From Chitinophaga dinghuensis (lineage in GTDB: Bacteria; Bacteroidota; Bacteroidia; Chitinophagales; Chitinophagaceae), in NCBI RefSeq assembly GCF_003259435.1, contig NZ_QLMA01000001.1, forward strand, positions 1,116,001-1,180,000: DNA of 64,000 nt, written 5' to 3'. The notes under the pieces are model-generated. The model had not been told where the DNA came from and did not search any database. It saw only the letters and a program-made list of their open reading frames with translations. The translations under genes and the position numbers were made by a program. This document shows positions 9,515 through 19,675 of this stretch, in pieces. The stretch's first letter is position 1. Each line of letters opens with the position of its first letter.

Positions 9515-11815
9515 TCATTTTTGTGTGGCCAACTGCAATGCCTTTTCCAATATTTCATCCTTCCCCGCTGCAAGTCCCGCCAACGTTGGTGTAACCGCCA
9601 CATTAGGCACGATCCCCCTCAAATGATGCTTACTACCATCATGATTTTTTACCAACATCCCCGTAAAAGTAAAACTATAGTTGCCCGGCAGATTTATGAT
9701 ATTAATATTCCCGTTAGTACCCACCGTAGGCGCCCCAATAATAGTGGCCAGATGCTCATCCTGCACATACCCCATATAACTTTCGGCATAACTGATAGCG
9801 CGACTGTCAATCAGGAAAAATACTTTACCCTTTATATGCGGCAACTTCGGCGTAAGATTCCAGCCAATTTCTGCGTAAGTGGTCCCATTGAAGTCGGGGC
9901 GACTGTTCTCCGGAACAAACATCCAATGCGCATTCTCTTTCCTTTTTATCAAATATTGCAGCAATCCATGGTTGCTATTGGGATATCCCCGCAAATCACA
10001 AATCAATGATTTGGCGCTGGCAATCTCCTGGATATGAGCACGAATACTATCCATCGGTTCTCTGTCCAGATCAATATAAAATATGCCTGGCTGTAGCCAG
10101 CCCATACTACTAGTGCGCTTGGTATCCCGGTAATGCTGTTGGGCATTAGCCATACGTACTGCCGTTACCGTGAATGCCTTCCCGTCCCGTAATATGCCCA
10201 ATGACAGTTTAGAGTCAGGAGCTCCGGCTCCCAACTTATTAATCCCTCTGTATTCTTTATGTTGAGGAGAACCGCTGATGTATTTTTTTAAGTCAGTAAG
10301 ATAAGCTTCCACAGGATGTCCGTCTACACTTGTTACTACATCGCCGGGTTGTAATGTCCCTTTCAGGTTTTCATCCAGAACAGCCGCCACTGCGATTTTC
10401 CCATCGGCGCGTGTAAAAATCACTTTGGGATAGTGGACAGGTGTCTCCCCAGCCCTTTGTACATATATATGACCATCATTCAAACTGGCAGTAATCCATT
10501 CTAATGTATGGGTGAAATCATCTGCCGATTTAGCGGCTGCGGCCTGTATCAGCCCATCATGTAACCATTGATCCGGCTTTTCTGCCACATCTTCCCAGTA
10601 AGGAAAGAAATGACGCAAAATACTGTAAGACACCACAATAGCGCCCAGCCTGGTGCTGAGAGAATCGCCGCTGATAAGCGGCGATTGCGCATTCAGCGCA
10701 ACCCGCAGTAAACTTAATGCCATGGAATCTGCCATGGGATAAGTCCTCTCACTGTTACCGTATAAGGCTAAAGGAACAGTGCAGGATACGCCAGGAATCA
10801 ATGTTTGACGAATGTATTCTCCGGGTTGAGGATACGCGGCAAATAGTGGCTGTGCCAATATGCCACTCTGCGCAGGAGCCAGACTGCTGATAAGTAAAGA
10901 TGATTTTCCTTCTTTGGCATCTTCCGCTACGCAGGCAATCTGGTAATTACTGGCCTGTGAACTGAAACTCCAATCTGCCGGGGCATGCTTGTCGCCATGA
11001 TTCTCAAACCCTGCATTTTTCAAAGGGATTTCCTTCCAGTTATCGCCTTCTCTAACTTCCAGTTTTAGTCCGTCAAACCATACTTTTCCCTTGCCTTGCA
11101 GCATAGATCCCAGAAAGAGGCTTTGTCCATCTGCATCAATACGACCAGTAATAGAGAACTGTTTCCAGGTGTTCTCTGTGGCTGGATGATCGGCCATATT
11201 GTTAAAAAATCCCATGCCGTTGGCTTTATCTACACGAATCCATAGTAAGCCCTGTCCCCCCTCGTTAGATAATACTTTCAACCAGCCGGAATAGCGGAAC
11301 TCTTTACCTTGAAGGGCTTGGGCGTCCAATCCCTGATAAGTGGCGAGGTAATCGGCTGCATCGTTTTCCAGCGGTAATGGGCGATTAATACGTATGCTTT
11401 TATAGGTATTGTCTTTCCCGCCTAAATTGGGCAGTTTAACGCCTTTATGTTGCCAGGCAATCACTTTGTAAGAAAATGGATCTGGGGGAATAATGGATGG
11501 AAGACCGGGTTCCTTGCCGCCGTAAACTACTGCGGCTGGCGCTATTGGCTTAAACAGCTGATTCAGGCTTTGTATTAATTCCAGATTGCTTTTTGCTTTC
11601 AGCACTTCCTGGCTGCCATAAACGGCGAAATTGTCCCAGGAAATACTGCTGGCCTCATCGGAAGGATGAAAGAATCGTACGTATCCATACATTTTGGCAA
11701 AGGCAGTAAGATTATCTGCTTCCCTTGTACTGAGCGGATGCTGCGCAGACACGGACCCGCCAAATAATGCGGCTACACCGGTAATAAGTAAGGTGGGCAA
11801 TAATTTCATAGTCAC
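9515..11815 (-). CDS. S41 family (C-terminal processing type) exported peptidase
   Basis: This 766-residue protein has a signal peptide ending near SVSAQ. A helical N-terminal region (YGYVRFFHPSDEA) is followed by a jelly-roll-like region (about residues 130-300) resembling a carbohydrate-binding fold. Then come a PDZ-like part (LQPGDVVTSVDGHPV) and an S41 catalytic region: ICDLRGYPN, FFLIDSRAISYAESYMGY with the likely nucleophile Ser, and GAPTVGTNGNINI. The closing LRGIVPNVAVTPT is typical of S41 proteins. It is expected to act in the periplasm or at the cell surface, with unknown substrate. It stands alone; ATG at 11809 is an alternative start. Confidence 0.85.
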   Translation of the reverse strand: MTMKLLPTLLITGVAALFGGSVSAQHPLSTREADNLTAFAKMYGYVRFFHPSDEASSISWDNFAVYGSQEVLKAKSNLELIQSLNQLFKPIAPAAVVYGGKEPGLPSIIPPDPFSYKVIAWQHKGVKLPNLGGKDNTYKSIRINRPLPLENDAADYLATYQGLDAQALQGKEFRYSGWLKVLSNEGGQGLLWIRVDKANGMGFFNNMADHPATENTWKQFSITGRIDADGQSLFLGSMLQGKGKVWFDGLKLEVREGDNWKEIPLKNAGFENHGDKHAPADWSFSSQASNYQIACVAEDAKEGKSSLLISSLAPAQSGILAQPLFAAYPQPGEYIRQTLIPGVSCTVPLALYGNSERTYPMADSMALSLLRVALNAQSPLISGDSLSTRLGAIVVSYSILRHFFPYWEDVAEKPDQWLHDGLIQAAAAKSADDFTHTLEWITASLNDGHIYVQRAGETPVHYPKVIFTRADGKIAVAAVLDENLKGTLQPGDVVTSVDGHPVEAYLTDLKKYISGSPQHKEYRGINKLGAGAPDSKLSLGILRDGKAFTVTAVRMANAQQHYRDTKRTSSMGWLQPGIFYIDLDREPMDSIRAHIQEIASAKSLICDLRGYPNSNHGLLQYLIKRKENAHWMFVPENSRPDFNGTTYAEIGWNLTPKLPHIKGKVFFLIDSRAISYAESYMGYVQDEHLATIIGAPTVGTNGNINIINLPGNYSFTFTGMLVKNHDGSKHHLRGIVPNVAVTPTLAGLAAGKDEILEKALQLATQK

Positions 11816-12001
11816 TGAATGGCGATTTAGTTACTGAAAGTAAGCAGGAAAATTATACCAGACTGTAGCAGTACCCCAACTTTAACGATTTGGATGCACC
11901 ATATTATCAAGTAATCCGGAGAAATTATTGGAATCGCGGGAGCAGGGCGGATTTTATCTGCTTAAGTTGCCTTAATTTTACAGATAAATCAATTATCACT
12001 A

Positions 12002-13429
12002 GTGGCACACGAATGTATATCCGTATTTGATATTTTTAAGATAGGCGTAGGTCCATCGAGTTCCCATACCCTCGGTCCATGGCGTGCAGCACTGCGTTTC
12101 CTCCATGATCTGGAAAAGGAAGGCAAGCTTCCTACCGTCTCCCGTTTACAGGTCCTCCTGTACGGTTCTCTCGCCAAAACCGGCCATGGACACGGTACAG
12201 ACATTGCCGTTCTGCTGGGCCTCTGTGGCGATGATCCCGTTACCTTCGACGTAAACCAAATCAATCCAAAGATTGACGCTATACGCCGCAACCGTAAAAT
12301 GACCGTTGCCGGCAAATATGAAATTGACTTCGACCCCATGGAAGATGTCACTTTCCTCTTCGATGAATCCCTGCCTTTCCATCCCAATGCACTCACTTTC
12401 CTCATTACCTTCAACGACGGTGATCAACGGGCTGCTACCTATTATTCCATTGGTGGCGGATTTGTAGTGCAGGAAGGAGAAGGTAATAGTGCCGGATCTG
12501 CGGTAGACCTGCCATTTCCCATCGATACGGCCCGTCAGTTACTGCAATGGTGCATCAAAACAGGCTTCAGCATCTCTGAAGTGGTAATGGAAAATGAACT
12601 GGCATGGCGTCCGGAAGCGGAAACCAAAGCCGGAATTCTCAATATCTGGCGCGTAATGCAGGAATGTACTTTCCGTGGTTGTCACACTACTGGCGAACTG
12701 CCAGGAGGACTGAAAGTAGCCCGTCGCGCTTTTGCTTTGAATAAAAAACTGCTGCAAGGCCGTACTTATACCGACTATGCTTCCTGGATTGAAGCAATTC
12801 GTGCAGGAGGAGAACATTTCTCCTATACACTGGACTGGGTTTCCTGCTTTGCCCTTGCGGTAAATGAGGAAAATGCTTCCTTTGGCCGCGTGGTAACTGC
12901 TCCTACAAACGGCGCTGCTGGCGTTATTCCAGCGGTACTCCAGTACTTTATCGCTTTCTGCGATGGCCTCCACGATGATAAAATCATTCAGTTCCTGCTG
13001 ACAGCCTCCGAAATCGGTAGCATCTTCAAGAAACGTTCTACCATCTCTGCGGCCATGGGTGGCTGTCAGGCGGAAATAGGCGTCTCTTCTGCAATGGCAG
13101 CCGCCGCACTGACAGAATGCCTGGGCGGTTCCCAACGCCAGGTGCTGATGGCCGCGGAAATAGCCATGGAACACCATCTCGGACTTACCTGCGATCCAAT
13201 CGGCGGACTGGTACAGGTTCCATGTATTGAACGTAATACAATGGGCGCCATCAAAGCCATTACGGCTTCTCAGTTGGCATTACAGTCAAATCCGGAACTG
13301 GCAAAGGTTTCCCTGGATGCTGTAGTGAAAACCATGTGGGATACCGCACTGGACATGAACTCCAAGTATAAAGAAACATCAGACGGCGGCCTGGCCGTAA
13401 ATATTCCTATCAGTCTCCCTGAGTGCTAA
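12002..13429 (+). CDS. sdaA: L-serine ammonia-lyase, single-chain type
   Basis: This enzyme converts L-serine to pyruvate and ammonia with a labile [4Fe-4S] cluster. The 475-residue chain joins the beta domain ([20 protein letters not shown] at the N-terminus) to the alpha domain ([31 protein letters not shown]). Candidate cluster cysteines are in [14 protein letters not shown] and VPCIERN. The start is a GTG, because no in-frame ATG fits the conserved N-terminus. With the threonine aldolase at 20 kb it covers hydroxy-amino-acid breakdown. A strong terminator follows. Confidence 0.96.
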   Translation: MAHECISVFDIFKIGVGPSSSHTLGPWRAALRFLHDLEKEGKLPTVSRLQVLLYGSLAKTGHGHGTDIAVLLGLCGDDPVTFDVNQINPKIDAIRRNRKMTVAGKYEIDFDPMEDVTFLFDESLPFHPNALTFLITFNDGDQRAATYYSIGGGFVVQEGEGNSAGSAVDLPFPIDTARQLLQWCIKTGFSISEVVMENELAWRPEAETKAGILNIWRVMQECTFRGCHTTGELPGGLKVARRAFALNKKLLQGRTYTDYASWIEAIRAGGEHFSYTLDWVSCFALAVNEENASFGRVVTAPTNGAAGVIPAVLQYFIAFCDGLHDDKIIQFLLTASEIGSIFKKRSTISAAMGGCQAEIGVSSAMAAAALTECLGGSQRQVLMAAEIAMEHHLGLTCDPIGGLVQVPCIERNTMGAIKAITASQLALQSNPELAKVSLDAVVKTMWDTALDMNSKYKETSDGGLAVNIPISLPEC

Positions 13430-13447
13430 TAGGAAAAATACCTTATC

Positions 13448-13480
13448 AAAAGGCTGAACGATTCGTTCAGCCTTTTTTAT
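13448..13480 (+). terminator. Terminator after sdaA
   Basis: A perfect 13-bp stem (13448-13460 with 13464-13476) and a 3-nt loop are followed by T-rich sequence, 18 bp after the stop. Confidence 0.85.
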
Positions 13481-13535
13481 TTACGGTGCATTGGCGGAAA
13501 TAAACTATATTTCGTACCTGCTTATCTGAACTCCT

Positions 13536-16337
13536 ATGCGTTTTTACATCGCTGCTTTTTTGCTCTTGGCAAACCTACAACTCGCTGCTCAACAATTCGG
13601 AGGAAATCCCTCCAGTCTTAAATGGCAGCAAATCAACACGGATACTGTCCGGGTCATTTTCCCACAGGGATTAGGCCAAACGGGCGAGCGTGTAGCCAAC
13701 ATCGTTACTTACCTTAACCGCTATACCCGGCAATCTATCGGCAATAAAGAGCGGAAAGTGAGTATTGTATTGCAAAACCAGACCATGGAATCAAATGGTT
13801 ACGTGGCACTGGGGCCTTTCCGTTCGGAATTCTATCTCACGCCGCCACCTACTTCCTTTGATCTGGGCTCCATGAACTGGGCGGAACAACTGTCGCTCCA
13901 TGAATACCGGCACGTATTACAGAACATGAATTTCCGGCAGGGAGTGTCCAAAGTGGCTTCCTGGCTGGGTGGGGAGTTAGGACAGGCAGCGGCCACTAAT
14001 ATTGCTGTTCCAAACTGGTTCTGGGAAGGAGATGCTGTGACCATGGAAACAGCACTGAGCGAGCAGGGAAGAGGACGACTCCCCGCTTTCTTCGACGGTT
14101 TCCGCGCACTTTCCCTGGCGAATAAGGATTATCGCTATATGAAAATCAGAGGCGGTTCCTACAAAGACTTCACGCCAGATCATTATCCTTTAGGATACCT
14201 GATGAGCGTGTATGGCCGGGATCACTTTGGTACAACATTCTGGAAGGATGTTACGAGAGATGCGGTCCGCTACAGAAACGTCTTTTACCCAATGTCCCGG
14301 GCCATGAAAAGACGTACAGGCATGAACGTTACCTCCTTCTATCATACTACTATCAATTATTATGATTCCATCTGGAATGCCTGGGCACAAAGACCCGAGA
14401 TTACACCTGTAAGAACCGTGTCGCCTAAGGAAAAGGTATTTACCAGTTATAAATACATGTACCCAGCCGGAAACCACGATTTTGTAGTGCTGAAAGGCTC
14501 CTGGAATAAGATTCCGGCATTTTACCTGCTGCATCCGGATGGCGCCGAACAATTATTGACATATCCGGGAATTGTGTATGACGACTATTTCAGCTATCGC
14601 AATAACAGGATAGTATGGGCTGCCGCCAGATTCGATGCCCGCTGGAGCTGGAAGGAACTTTCCGTCATAAGAGTTTATGACCGCAATACCGGCCATACGC
14701 ATACCATTACAGCCAGAGGGAAATATTTCTCCCCGGATATTAATAATGACGGATCAAAAATCATCGCCACCACAGTGGACCCTGACGGCAAGTATGGCTT
14801 GCAACTGATCAACGCCCAAACCGGCGATATTGAGAAAGTCTTGCCCAATCCGGATAACCTGTATTTTGCCAATCCCCGTTTCAATAGCAGGGAGGATGGA
14901 GTCATTGCCGCTACCCGTGATAAACATGGGAGAATGGCGCTGACAGAGCAATCCCTGGCAACAGGTACGATTACCAACTTATCAGACTTCAGTTTTAATA
15001 CCATCGGCGCTCCTGCCATTTATGGAGATACTGCCTATTTCACCGCAGGTGGCAAAGATGTCAATAACGTTTATGCGATGACGTTATCCGACCGAAAAGT
15101 ATACCAGGTAACAGACCGCCCGAATTCAGTGCTGTTTGCAGCACCCGCACAGGATAGTCTGCTTTTCAGCGAGTTTACAGATAAAGGCTATAAACTGTTT
15201 CAATCCTCTTTATCTGCCAGCAACTGGAAGCCCGCCGATCTGACAGTCAGAAGTAACAGTGCCTGGCTGAATCCGGAGTTTCATGAAGGAGGTAATGTGT
15301 TAAACAAAGTGCCGCATGATTCCCTTTCTGTCGAAAAATACCGGAAAACCACTGGTTTCTTTAATTTTCATAGCTGGGTGCCCACTTTCAATGATCCGGA
15401 ATATAGTATAAACCTGTTAGGGAATAATGTGCTGAATACTACTTCTACCTCCATTGGCTATACCTATAACAGTAACGAAGGAACATCCGATATAGGGGCT
15501 AGTTTCATGTATGGAGGGTGGTTTCCGTGGTTGGGTACCGGTGTCGACTATACGATAAATAAAAGTGGCCTTACCTCCAAAGGACAACGTGTCTACTGGA
15601 ACCAGCTCAGCTGGCATGCCGGCGTAACGGTCCCATTGAATTTATCATCCGGACTATATGGCCGTTCGCTCACTTTCTCTTCCAATTACTACATTCAACA
15701 GCTATATGCCGACGGTTTGCGATTCCGTGTAAATCCGCAGCAGTACACTTCTACAGCCCTTGTATTCAGCAATCAGCGCCTGCGAGCTACCCAGAATATT
15801 TACAGTCATTTTGGTCAGTATCTGGCATTGCAGTATAACAGTTCTATAGGCTCGCTCCGTGGAAATCAGTTCTATGGCCGGTTTGATTTAAGTCTTCCGG
15901 GGCTGTCAAAGAATCATAGTCTGGTATTACAAGCCGCTTATCAACGCCATGATACGCTGGGCAACTATAGTTTCACGGATCGCTTCGTATATGCGAGAGG
16001 GTATAACATTCCTTTCTATAACCGTATTTATAAGCTGGGCGCCAATTATCACTTCCCGCTATGGTATCCGGACTGGGGATTTGCGCAAATACTCTATATC
16101 CGTCGTGTTCGTGCGAATGCTTTCTTTGATTACAGTCGCGCGAATGATTACATCCGTAAGGTGGATAATTACTATCGCTCTACGGGTGGGGAACTATACC
16201 TGGATACAAAACTGGGGAATACGATACCGTTTACCTTTGGTATGCGGGTGAGCTACCTCCTGGACCCAGACCCGGTGGATAATGCGAAGGCCAGAGTAGA
16301 TTTCATCATCCCATTACAACAATTATTCTCCTATTAA
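13536..16337 (+). CDS. Exported gluzincin-like metallopeptidase with propeller and outer-membrane barrel regions
   Basis: This 933-residue protein has a signal peptide (to about QLAAQ). An N-terminal peptidase-like domain holds the zinc motif HEYRH (HExxH, about residues 126-130) and a downstream WFWEGDA that may give the third, Glu ligand. A middle region has TolB/WD40-like propeller repeats (FSPDINNDGSKI, GKYGLQLINAQTGDI). The C-terminal part (about residues 600-933) is rich in alternating aromatic strands and ends in FSY, as outer-membrane barrels do. The likely layout is a barrel in the outer membrane carrying a peptidase-propeller head. Function and substrate are unknown. It stands alone between two terminators. 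Confidence 0.75.
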   Translation: MRFYIAAFLLLANLQLAAQQFGGNPSSLKWQQINTDTVRVIFPQGLGQTGERVANIVTYLNRYTRQSIGNKERKVSIVLQNQTMESNGYVALGPFRSEFYLTPPPTSFDLGSMNWAEQLSLHEYRHVLQNMNFRQGVSKVASWLGGELGQAAATNIAVPNWFWEGDAVTMETALSEQGRGRLPAFFDGFRALSLANKDYRYMKIRGGSYKDFTPDHYPLGYLMSVYGRDHFGTTFWKDVTRDAVRYRNVFYPMSRAMKRRTGMNVTSFYHTTINYYDSIWNAWAQRPEITPVRTVSPKEKVFTSYKYMYPAGNHDFVVLKGSWNKIPAFYLLHPDGAEQLLTYPGIVYDDYFSYRNNRIVWAAARFDARWSWKELSVIRVYDRNTGHTHTITARGKYFSPDINNDGSKIIATTVDPDGKYGLQLINAQTGDIEKVLPNPDNLYFANPRFNSREDGVIAATRDKHGRMALTEQSLATGTITNLSDFSFNTIGAPAIYGDTAYFTAGGKDVNNVYAMTLSDRKVYQVTDRPNSVLFAAPAQDSLLFSEFTDKGYKLFQSSLSASNWKPADLTVRSNSAWLNPEFHEGGNVLNKVPHDSLSVEKYRKTTGFFNFHSWVPTFNDPEYSINLLGNNVLNTTSTSIGYTYNSNEGTSDIGASFMYGGWFPWLGTGVDYTINKSGLTSKGQRVYWNQLSWHAGVTVPLNLSSGLYGRSLTFSSNYYIQQLYADGLRFRVNPQQYTSTALVFSNQRLRATQNIYSHFGQYLALQYNSSIGSLRGNQFYGRFDLSLPGLSKNHSLVLQAAYQRHDTLGNYSFTDRFVYARGYNIPFYNRIYKLGANYHFPLWYPDWGFAQILYIRRVRANAFFDYSRANDYIRKVDNYYRSTGGELYLDTKLGNTIPFTFGMRVSYLLDPDPVDNAKARVDFIIPLQQLFSY

Positions 16338-16368
16338 CGACATAAACCGCGAAGTGCGGGATCAATAC

Positions 16369-16407
16369 AAAACAAAAAGCAACATCGGAGATGTTGCTTT
16401 TTGTTTT
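16369..16407. terminator. Bidirectional terminator
   Basis: A perfect 18-bp inverted repeat (16369-16386 with 16390-16407) has a 3-nt loop, between convergent genes ending at 16337 and 16439. Its arms carry A-rich and T-rich ends for both directions. Confidence 0.85.
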
Positions 16408-16438
16408 GCCAGATTATTTGCTATCCTGCAAGTATAAA

Positions 16439-16924
16439 TTATCTGATAATAAATTTCAGGGACGGTGCTTTATAAATCTTTTCAGGGGTATACTGGATAA
16501 GGATTTCATCGAAATAGAGAACATCTCCTTTTTCCAGTTTTTCTTTCATACCCTTGCTCCAGGTTGGACTCATTTTGGCGGCTTTGAAATTCTCGCCGAT
16601 AAAGTCTTTATAGACGCCGGGTTGTCCGGTTGTATCGTTTAGGTAGACTTCATGCTGTTCGAATGTGAAGGCAAAAGAAATCACCGGATATTTAACGCCT
16701 TTTTCATCCCGCACAATCAAGGCAGAATCCAGGAGTTTGACCACTTCATTTTTAGGTAAAGAGTCGCTGAGGAAAATCCCCCAGGTAGTCACCAACTTCG
16801 TTGGATGTTTAGCGTTGTTATTGGCTGCGGCTGTAGCTGGCTTTTTCACAGGCGTTTTGGATGACTGTGCGAAACCCGCATAGCCTGTCAGTAGCAGTGC
16901 AGAAAGTAACAGGTGTTTGATCAT
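16439..16924 (-). CDS. Small exported protein resembling the GldM C-terminal domain
   Basis: This 161-residue protein has a signal peptide ending near GFAQ and a Lys/Ala/Pro-rich linker. One domain of about 110 residues follows. The end of that domain (MSPTWSKGMKEKLEKGDVLY, then FDEILIQ, closing SLKFIIR) recalls the C-terminal immunoglobulin-like domain of the gliding/type IX secretion protein GldM. The rest of GldM is absent, and no other gld gene is nearby. It could be a stand-alone periplasmic domain. The resemblance is from memory of the family pattern and is not proven. It precedes valS on the same strand but is read after it. Confidence 0.55.
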   Translation of the reverse strand: MIKHLLLSALLLTGYAGFAQSSKTPVKKPATAAANNNAKHPTKLVTTWGIFLSDSLPKNEVVKLLDSALIVRDEKGVKYPVISFAFTFEQHEVYLNDTTGQPGVYKDFIGENFKAAKMSPTWSKGMKEKLEKGDVLYFDEILIQYTPEKIYKAPSLKFIIR

Positions 16925-16979
16925 AGTATTGGCGGGAAAAAGAATCGCCCGGTATAGAACGACCGGGCGATTGAAAAAA

Positions 16980-19628
16980 TTATAAGGATTTCAGACTTTC
17001 CTCTATCGCCTTTATTTTGGCTTCGGCGTCTTCTTTCTTTTTGCGTTCTACATCTACTACTTCCGGTTTCGCGTTCTGAACGAAGCGTTCATTGGCGAGT
17101 TTCTTTTCTACGGAAGCAAGGAAGCCTTGCAGGTAAACCAGGTCTTTCTCCAGGGTTTCTTTCTGTGTGCTGTTGTCCAGTTCAGTTTCAGTGCCCAGGT
17201 AGAATTTATCTTTCTGTACTACCAGTGTAATACATCCTGGAACTGCTTCTTCCACATAGATCACTGCTTTTGCATTCACCTGTTTCGCGAGGATGCTTTC
17301 GATTTGTTTGAAAGCATTTTCGTGTTTGGTTTCGATATGCAGTACAATCGGATCTTTTGGTTTGATCTGGTGTTTCTGTCTGGCTTCGCGGATGCTGCTG
17401 ATTACTTCTTTCAGGAGAGCGCCTTCTGTCAGCGTAGCATGAGATGGCGCTTCCGGTTTGATAAATTGGAGGAGCATCAGGGAGTCATCTTCACTGCGTA
17501 CTTTCAGCAACTGATAGATTTCTTCTGTGATGAACGGCATGTATGGGTGCAGCAGTTGCATCAGTTGTTCGAAGAACTGAACGGTTTGTTGGTAGAGGGA
17601 AGCTGCGATTGGTTGTTCAAAACCAGGCTTCACCCATTCCAGGTACCAGGAGCAGAAGTCGTCCCAGATCAGGCCATACAATGATTTCAGGCCTTCGCTG
17701 AGGCGGAAGTCGTTGTGCAGGCTTTCTACTTCAGCTTGTACTTCACGCAGGCGGCTTTCAAACCATTTCACAGCGAAGTGATTCGCAGCGATATTGGTTT
17801 GATCCATTTCCTGGTTCTGTTCCCACATTTTCACCAGTTTCAGTGCGTTCCAGATTTTATTGCCGAATTTGGCGCCCTGGTCGCAGCTGGAATCATCGAA
17901 CAGAAGGTCGTTACCAGCAGGGGAAGAGATCATGATACCAAAACGAACAGCATCAGCACCAAATTGGTGGATCAGTTCCAACAGGTCTGGAGAATTCCCC
18001 AGCTGCTTACTCATTTTTCGCCCTTGTTTATCGCGTACCATACCTGTGAAGTACACGTCGTTGAAAGGCTTCACCTCTTTATATTCCAGGCCGGCCATGA
18101 TCATACGTGCCACCCAGAAGAAGATAATATCCTGACCTGTTACGAGAACAGAGGTAGGGTAGTAGTAGTTGATATCTGCGTTATCTGGGCTGGAAATACC
18201 GTTGAATACTTCCATTGGCCAGAGCCAGGAAGAGAACCAGGTATCCAGGCAATCTTCATCTTGTCTGAGATCGGCTGCATTAACGGTGATACCGCGTTTT
18301 GCGAATTGTGCAACTGCTTCAGCAGCAGTGGCAGCAACTTCAAAGGAGCCGTCGTTGGTATACCATGCAGGGATTTGTTGTCCCCACCAGAGTTGGCGGG
18401 AGATACACCAATCCTTCACGTTTTCCATCCAGTATTTGTAGGTTGCCAGGAATCTGTCGCCAGGATGGATGTTTACATCGCCGTTTACAACTGCATCCAG
18501 GGCTGGTTTGGCCATGTCTGCCATTTTAACGAACCACTGTGTAGAGATACGAGGTTCAACTACTGTGTCTGGGTTACGTTGACTGTAACCGAGGCGGGTA
18601 GTGTATTCCTGTTCTTTCACCAGCAGGCCGGCTTCATCGATTGCGGCAATTACTTTCTTACGGGCAACGAATCTGTCTTCGCCTACGAAAACTACCGCAG
18701 CGGCGCTGAGGGTACCGTCGTCGTTCAGGGTATCGATTACTTCCAGGTTATGTTTCAGACCCAGGTTATAGTCGTTGATATCGTGTGCAGGCGTCACTTT
18801 CAGGGCACCGGTACCGAATTCTTTATCTACGTAGGTATCGAAGATAACAGGGATGCGGCGGTTTACCAGTGGTACAGTAGCGTAGAAGCCTTGCAGGTGT
18901 TTATAGCGATCATCTTCCGGATTTACGCAAATAGCGGTATCACCCATGATGGTTTCCGGGCGCTGAGTAGCGATGGTGATGAACTCACCGGTAGGAGTAC
19001 CTTCTGCGTTGGTGATAGCGTATTTTACATGATACAGTTTACCCTGGAGATCTTTGTATTCCACTTCCTCATCGCTGAGGGCAGTTTTAGCTTTTGGATC
19101 CCAGTTGATCATGCGTGCGCCGCGATAGATGAGGCCTTTATTATAGAGGTCTACGAATACTTTAATAACTGCTTCGTAGTAGTGATCGTCCATGGTAAAG
19201 GTCACGCGATCCCAATCGCAGGAGCAGCCCAGTTTTTTGATCTGGTGGTAGATGATACCGCCGTATTTATCTTTCCATTCAAAAGCGTATTTCAGAAACT
19301 CTTCGCGGGTCAGTTGTGATTTCTCGATGCCTTTCTCGCGTTTGAGCATATCTACCACTTTGGCTTCAGTAGCAATGGAAGCGTGGTCGGAACCGGGTAC
19401 CCAGCAGGCGTTGAATCCGCTCATGCGGGCACGGCGTACCAGGATATCCTGAACGGTTTCGTTGAGGGTATGGCCCAGGTGGAGTACACCAGTAACATTG
19501 GGAGGAGGAATGACGACCGTAAACGGTTTGCGTGAATCCGGAGTAGAACGGAAGTAGCCTTTTTCCATCCAATGTTGGTACCATTTTTCCTCAACCGTGC
19601 CAGGTTGGTAATTCTTAGAAAGTTCCAT
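16980..19628 (-). CDS. valS: Valyl-tRNA synthetase
   Basis: This enzyme charges tRNA-Val and edits misactivated threonine. The 882-residue chain starts MELSKNYQPGTVEEKWYQ. The HIGH motif is HLGH (residues 50-53) and the KMSKS motif is KMSKQ (in GRKMSKQLGNSP). A helical tRNA-binding part and a C-terminal coiled coil (KKLANERF.., ending IKAIEESLKSL) complete it. The frame stays open another 33 codons upstream to 19727. That stretch is repeat-derived (RLCPLCLFASNPPFAS) and contains the promoter box, so 19628 is the right start. The gene is monocistronic or reads into the small secreted protein gene. Confidence 0.96.
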   Translation of the reverse strand: MELSKNYQPGTVEEKWYQHWMEKGYFRSTPDSRKPFTVVIPPPNVTGVLHLGHTLNETVQDILVRRARMSGFNACWVPGSDHASIATEAKVVDMLKREKGIEKSQLTREEFLKYAFEWKDKYGGIIYHQIKKLGCSCDWDRVTFTMDDHYYEAVIKVFVDLYNKGLIYRGARMINWDPKAKTALSDEEVEYKDLQGKLYHVKYAITNAEGTPTGEFITIATQRPETIMGDTAICVNPEDDRYKHLQGFYATVPLVNRRIPVIFDTYVDKEFGTGALKVTPAHDINDYNLGLKHNLEVIDTLNDDGTLSAAAVVFVGEDRFVARKKVIAAIDEAGLLVKEQEYTTRLGYSQRNPDTVVEPRISTQWFVKMADMAKPALDAVVNGDVNIHPGDRFLATYKYWMENVKDWCISRQLWWGQQIPAWYTNDGSFEVAATAAEAVAQFAKRGITVNAADLRQDEDCLDTWFSSWLWPMEVFNGISSPDNADINYYYPTSVLVTGQDIIFFWVARMIMAGLEYKEVKPFNDVYFTGMVRDKQGRKMSKQLGNSPDLLELIHQFGADAVRFGIMISSPAGNDLLFDDSSCDQGAKFGNKIWNALKLVKMWEQNQEMDQTNIAANHFAVKWFESRLREVQAEVESLHNDFRLSEGLKSLYGLIWDDFCSWYLEWVKPGFEQPIAASLYQQTVQFFEQLMQLLHPYMPFITEEIYQLLKVRSEDDSLMLLQFIKPEAPSHATLTEGALLKEVISSIREARQKHQIKPKDPIVLHIETKHENAFKQIESILAKQVNAKAVIYVEEAVPGCITLVVQKDKFYLGTETELDNSTQKETLEKDLVYLQGFLASVEKKLANERFVQNAKPEVVDVERKKKEDAEAKIKAIEESLKSL

Positions 19629-19648
19629 GCTATTATAATATGAGTCTG

Positions 19649-19656
19649 CAAAAATA
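19649..19656 (-). promoter_or_regulatory. Promoter -7 box for valS
   Basis: The minus strand reads TATTTTTG (TAnnTTTG), 20 bp before the valS start at 19628. It lies inside the longer possible reading frame and so argues against the 19727 start. Confidence 0.55.
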
Positions 19657-19675
19657 TAGAAAAAAGCGTAGTAAT

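Noticed and set aside
17715..19319. 534-codon open frame on the plus strand inside valS
   Set aside because: It lies fully antisense to an intact valS, has no domain resemblance, and is explained by the codon bias of valS.
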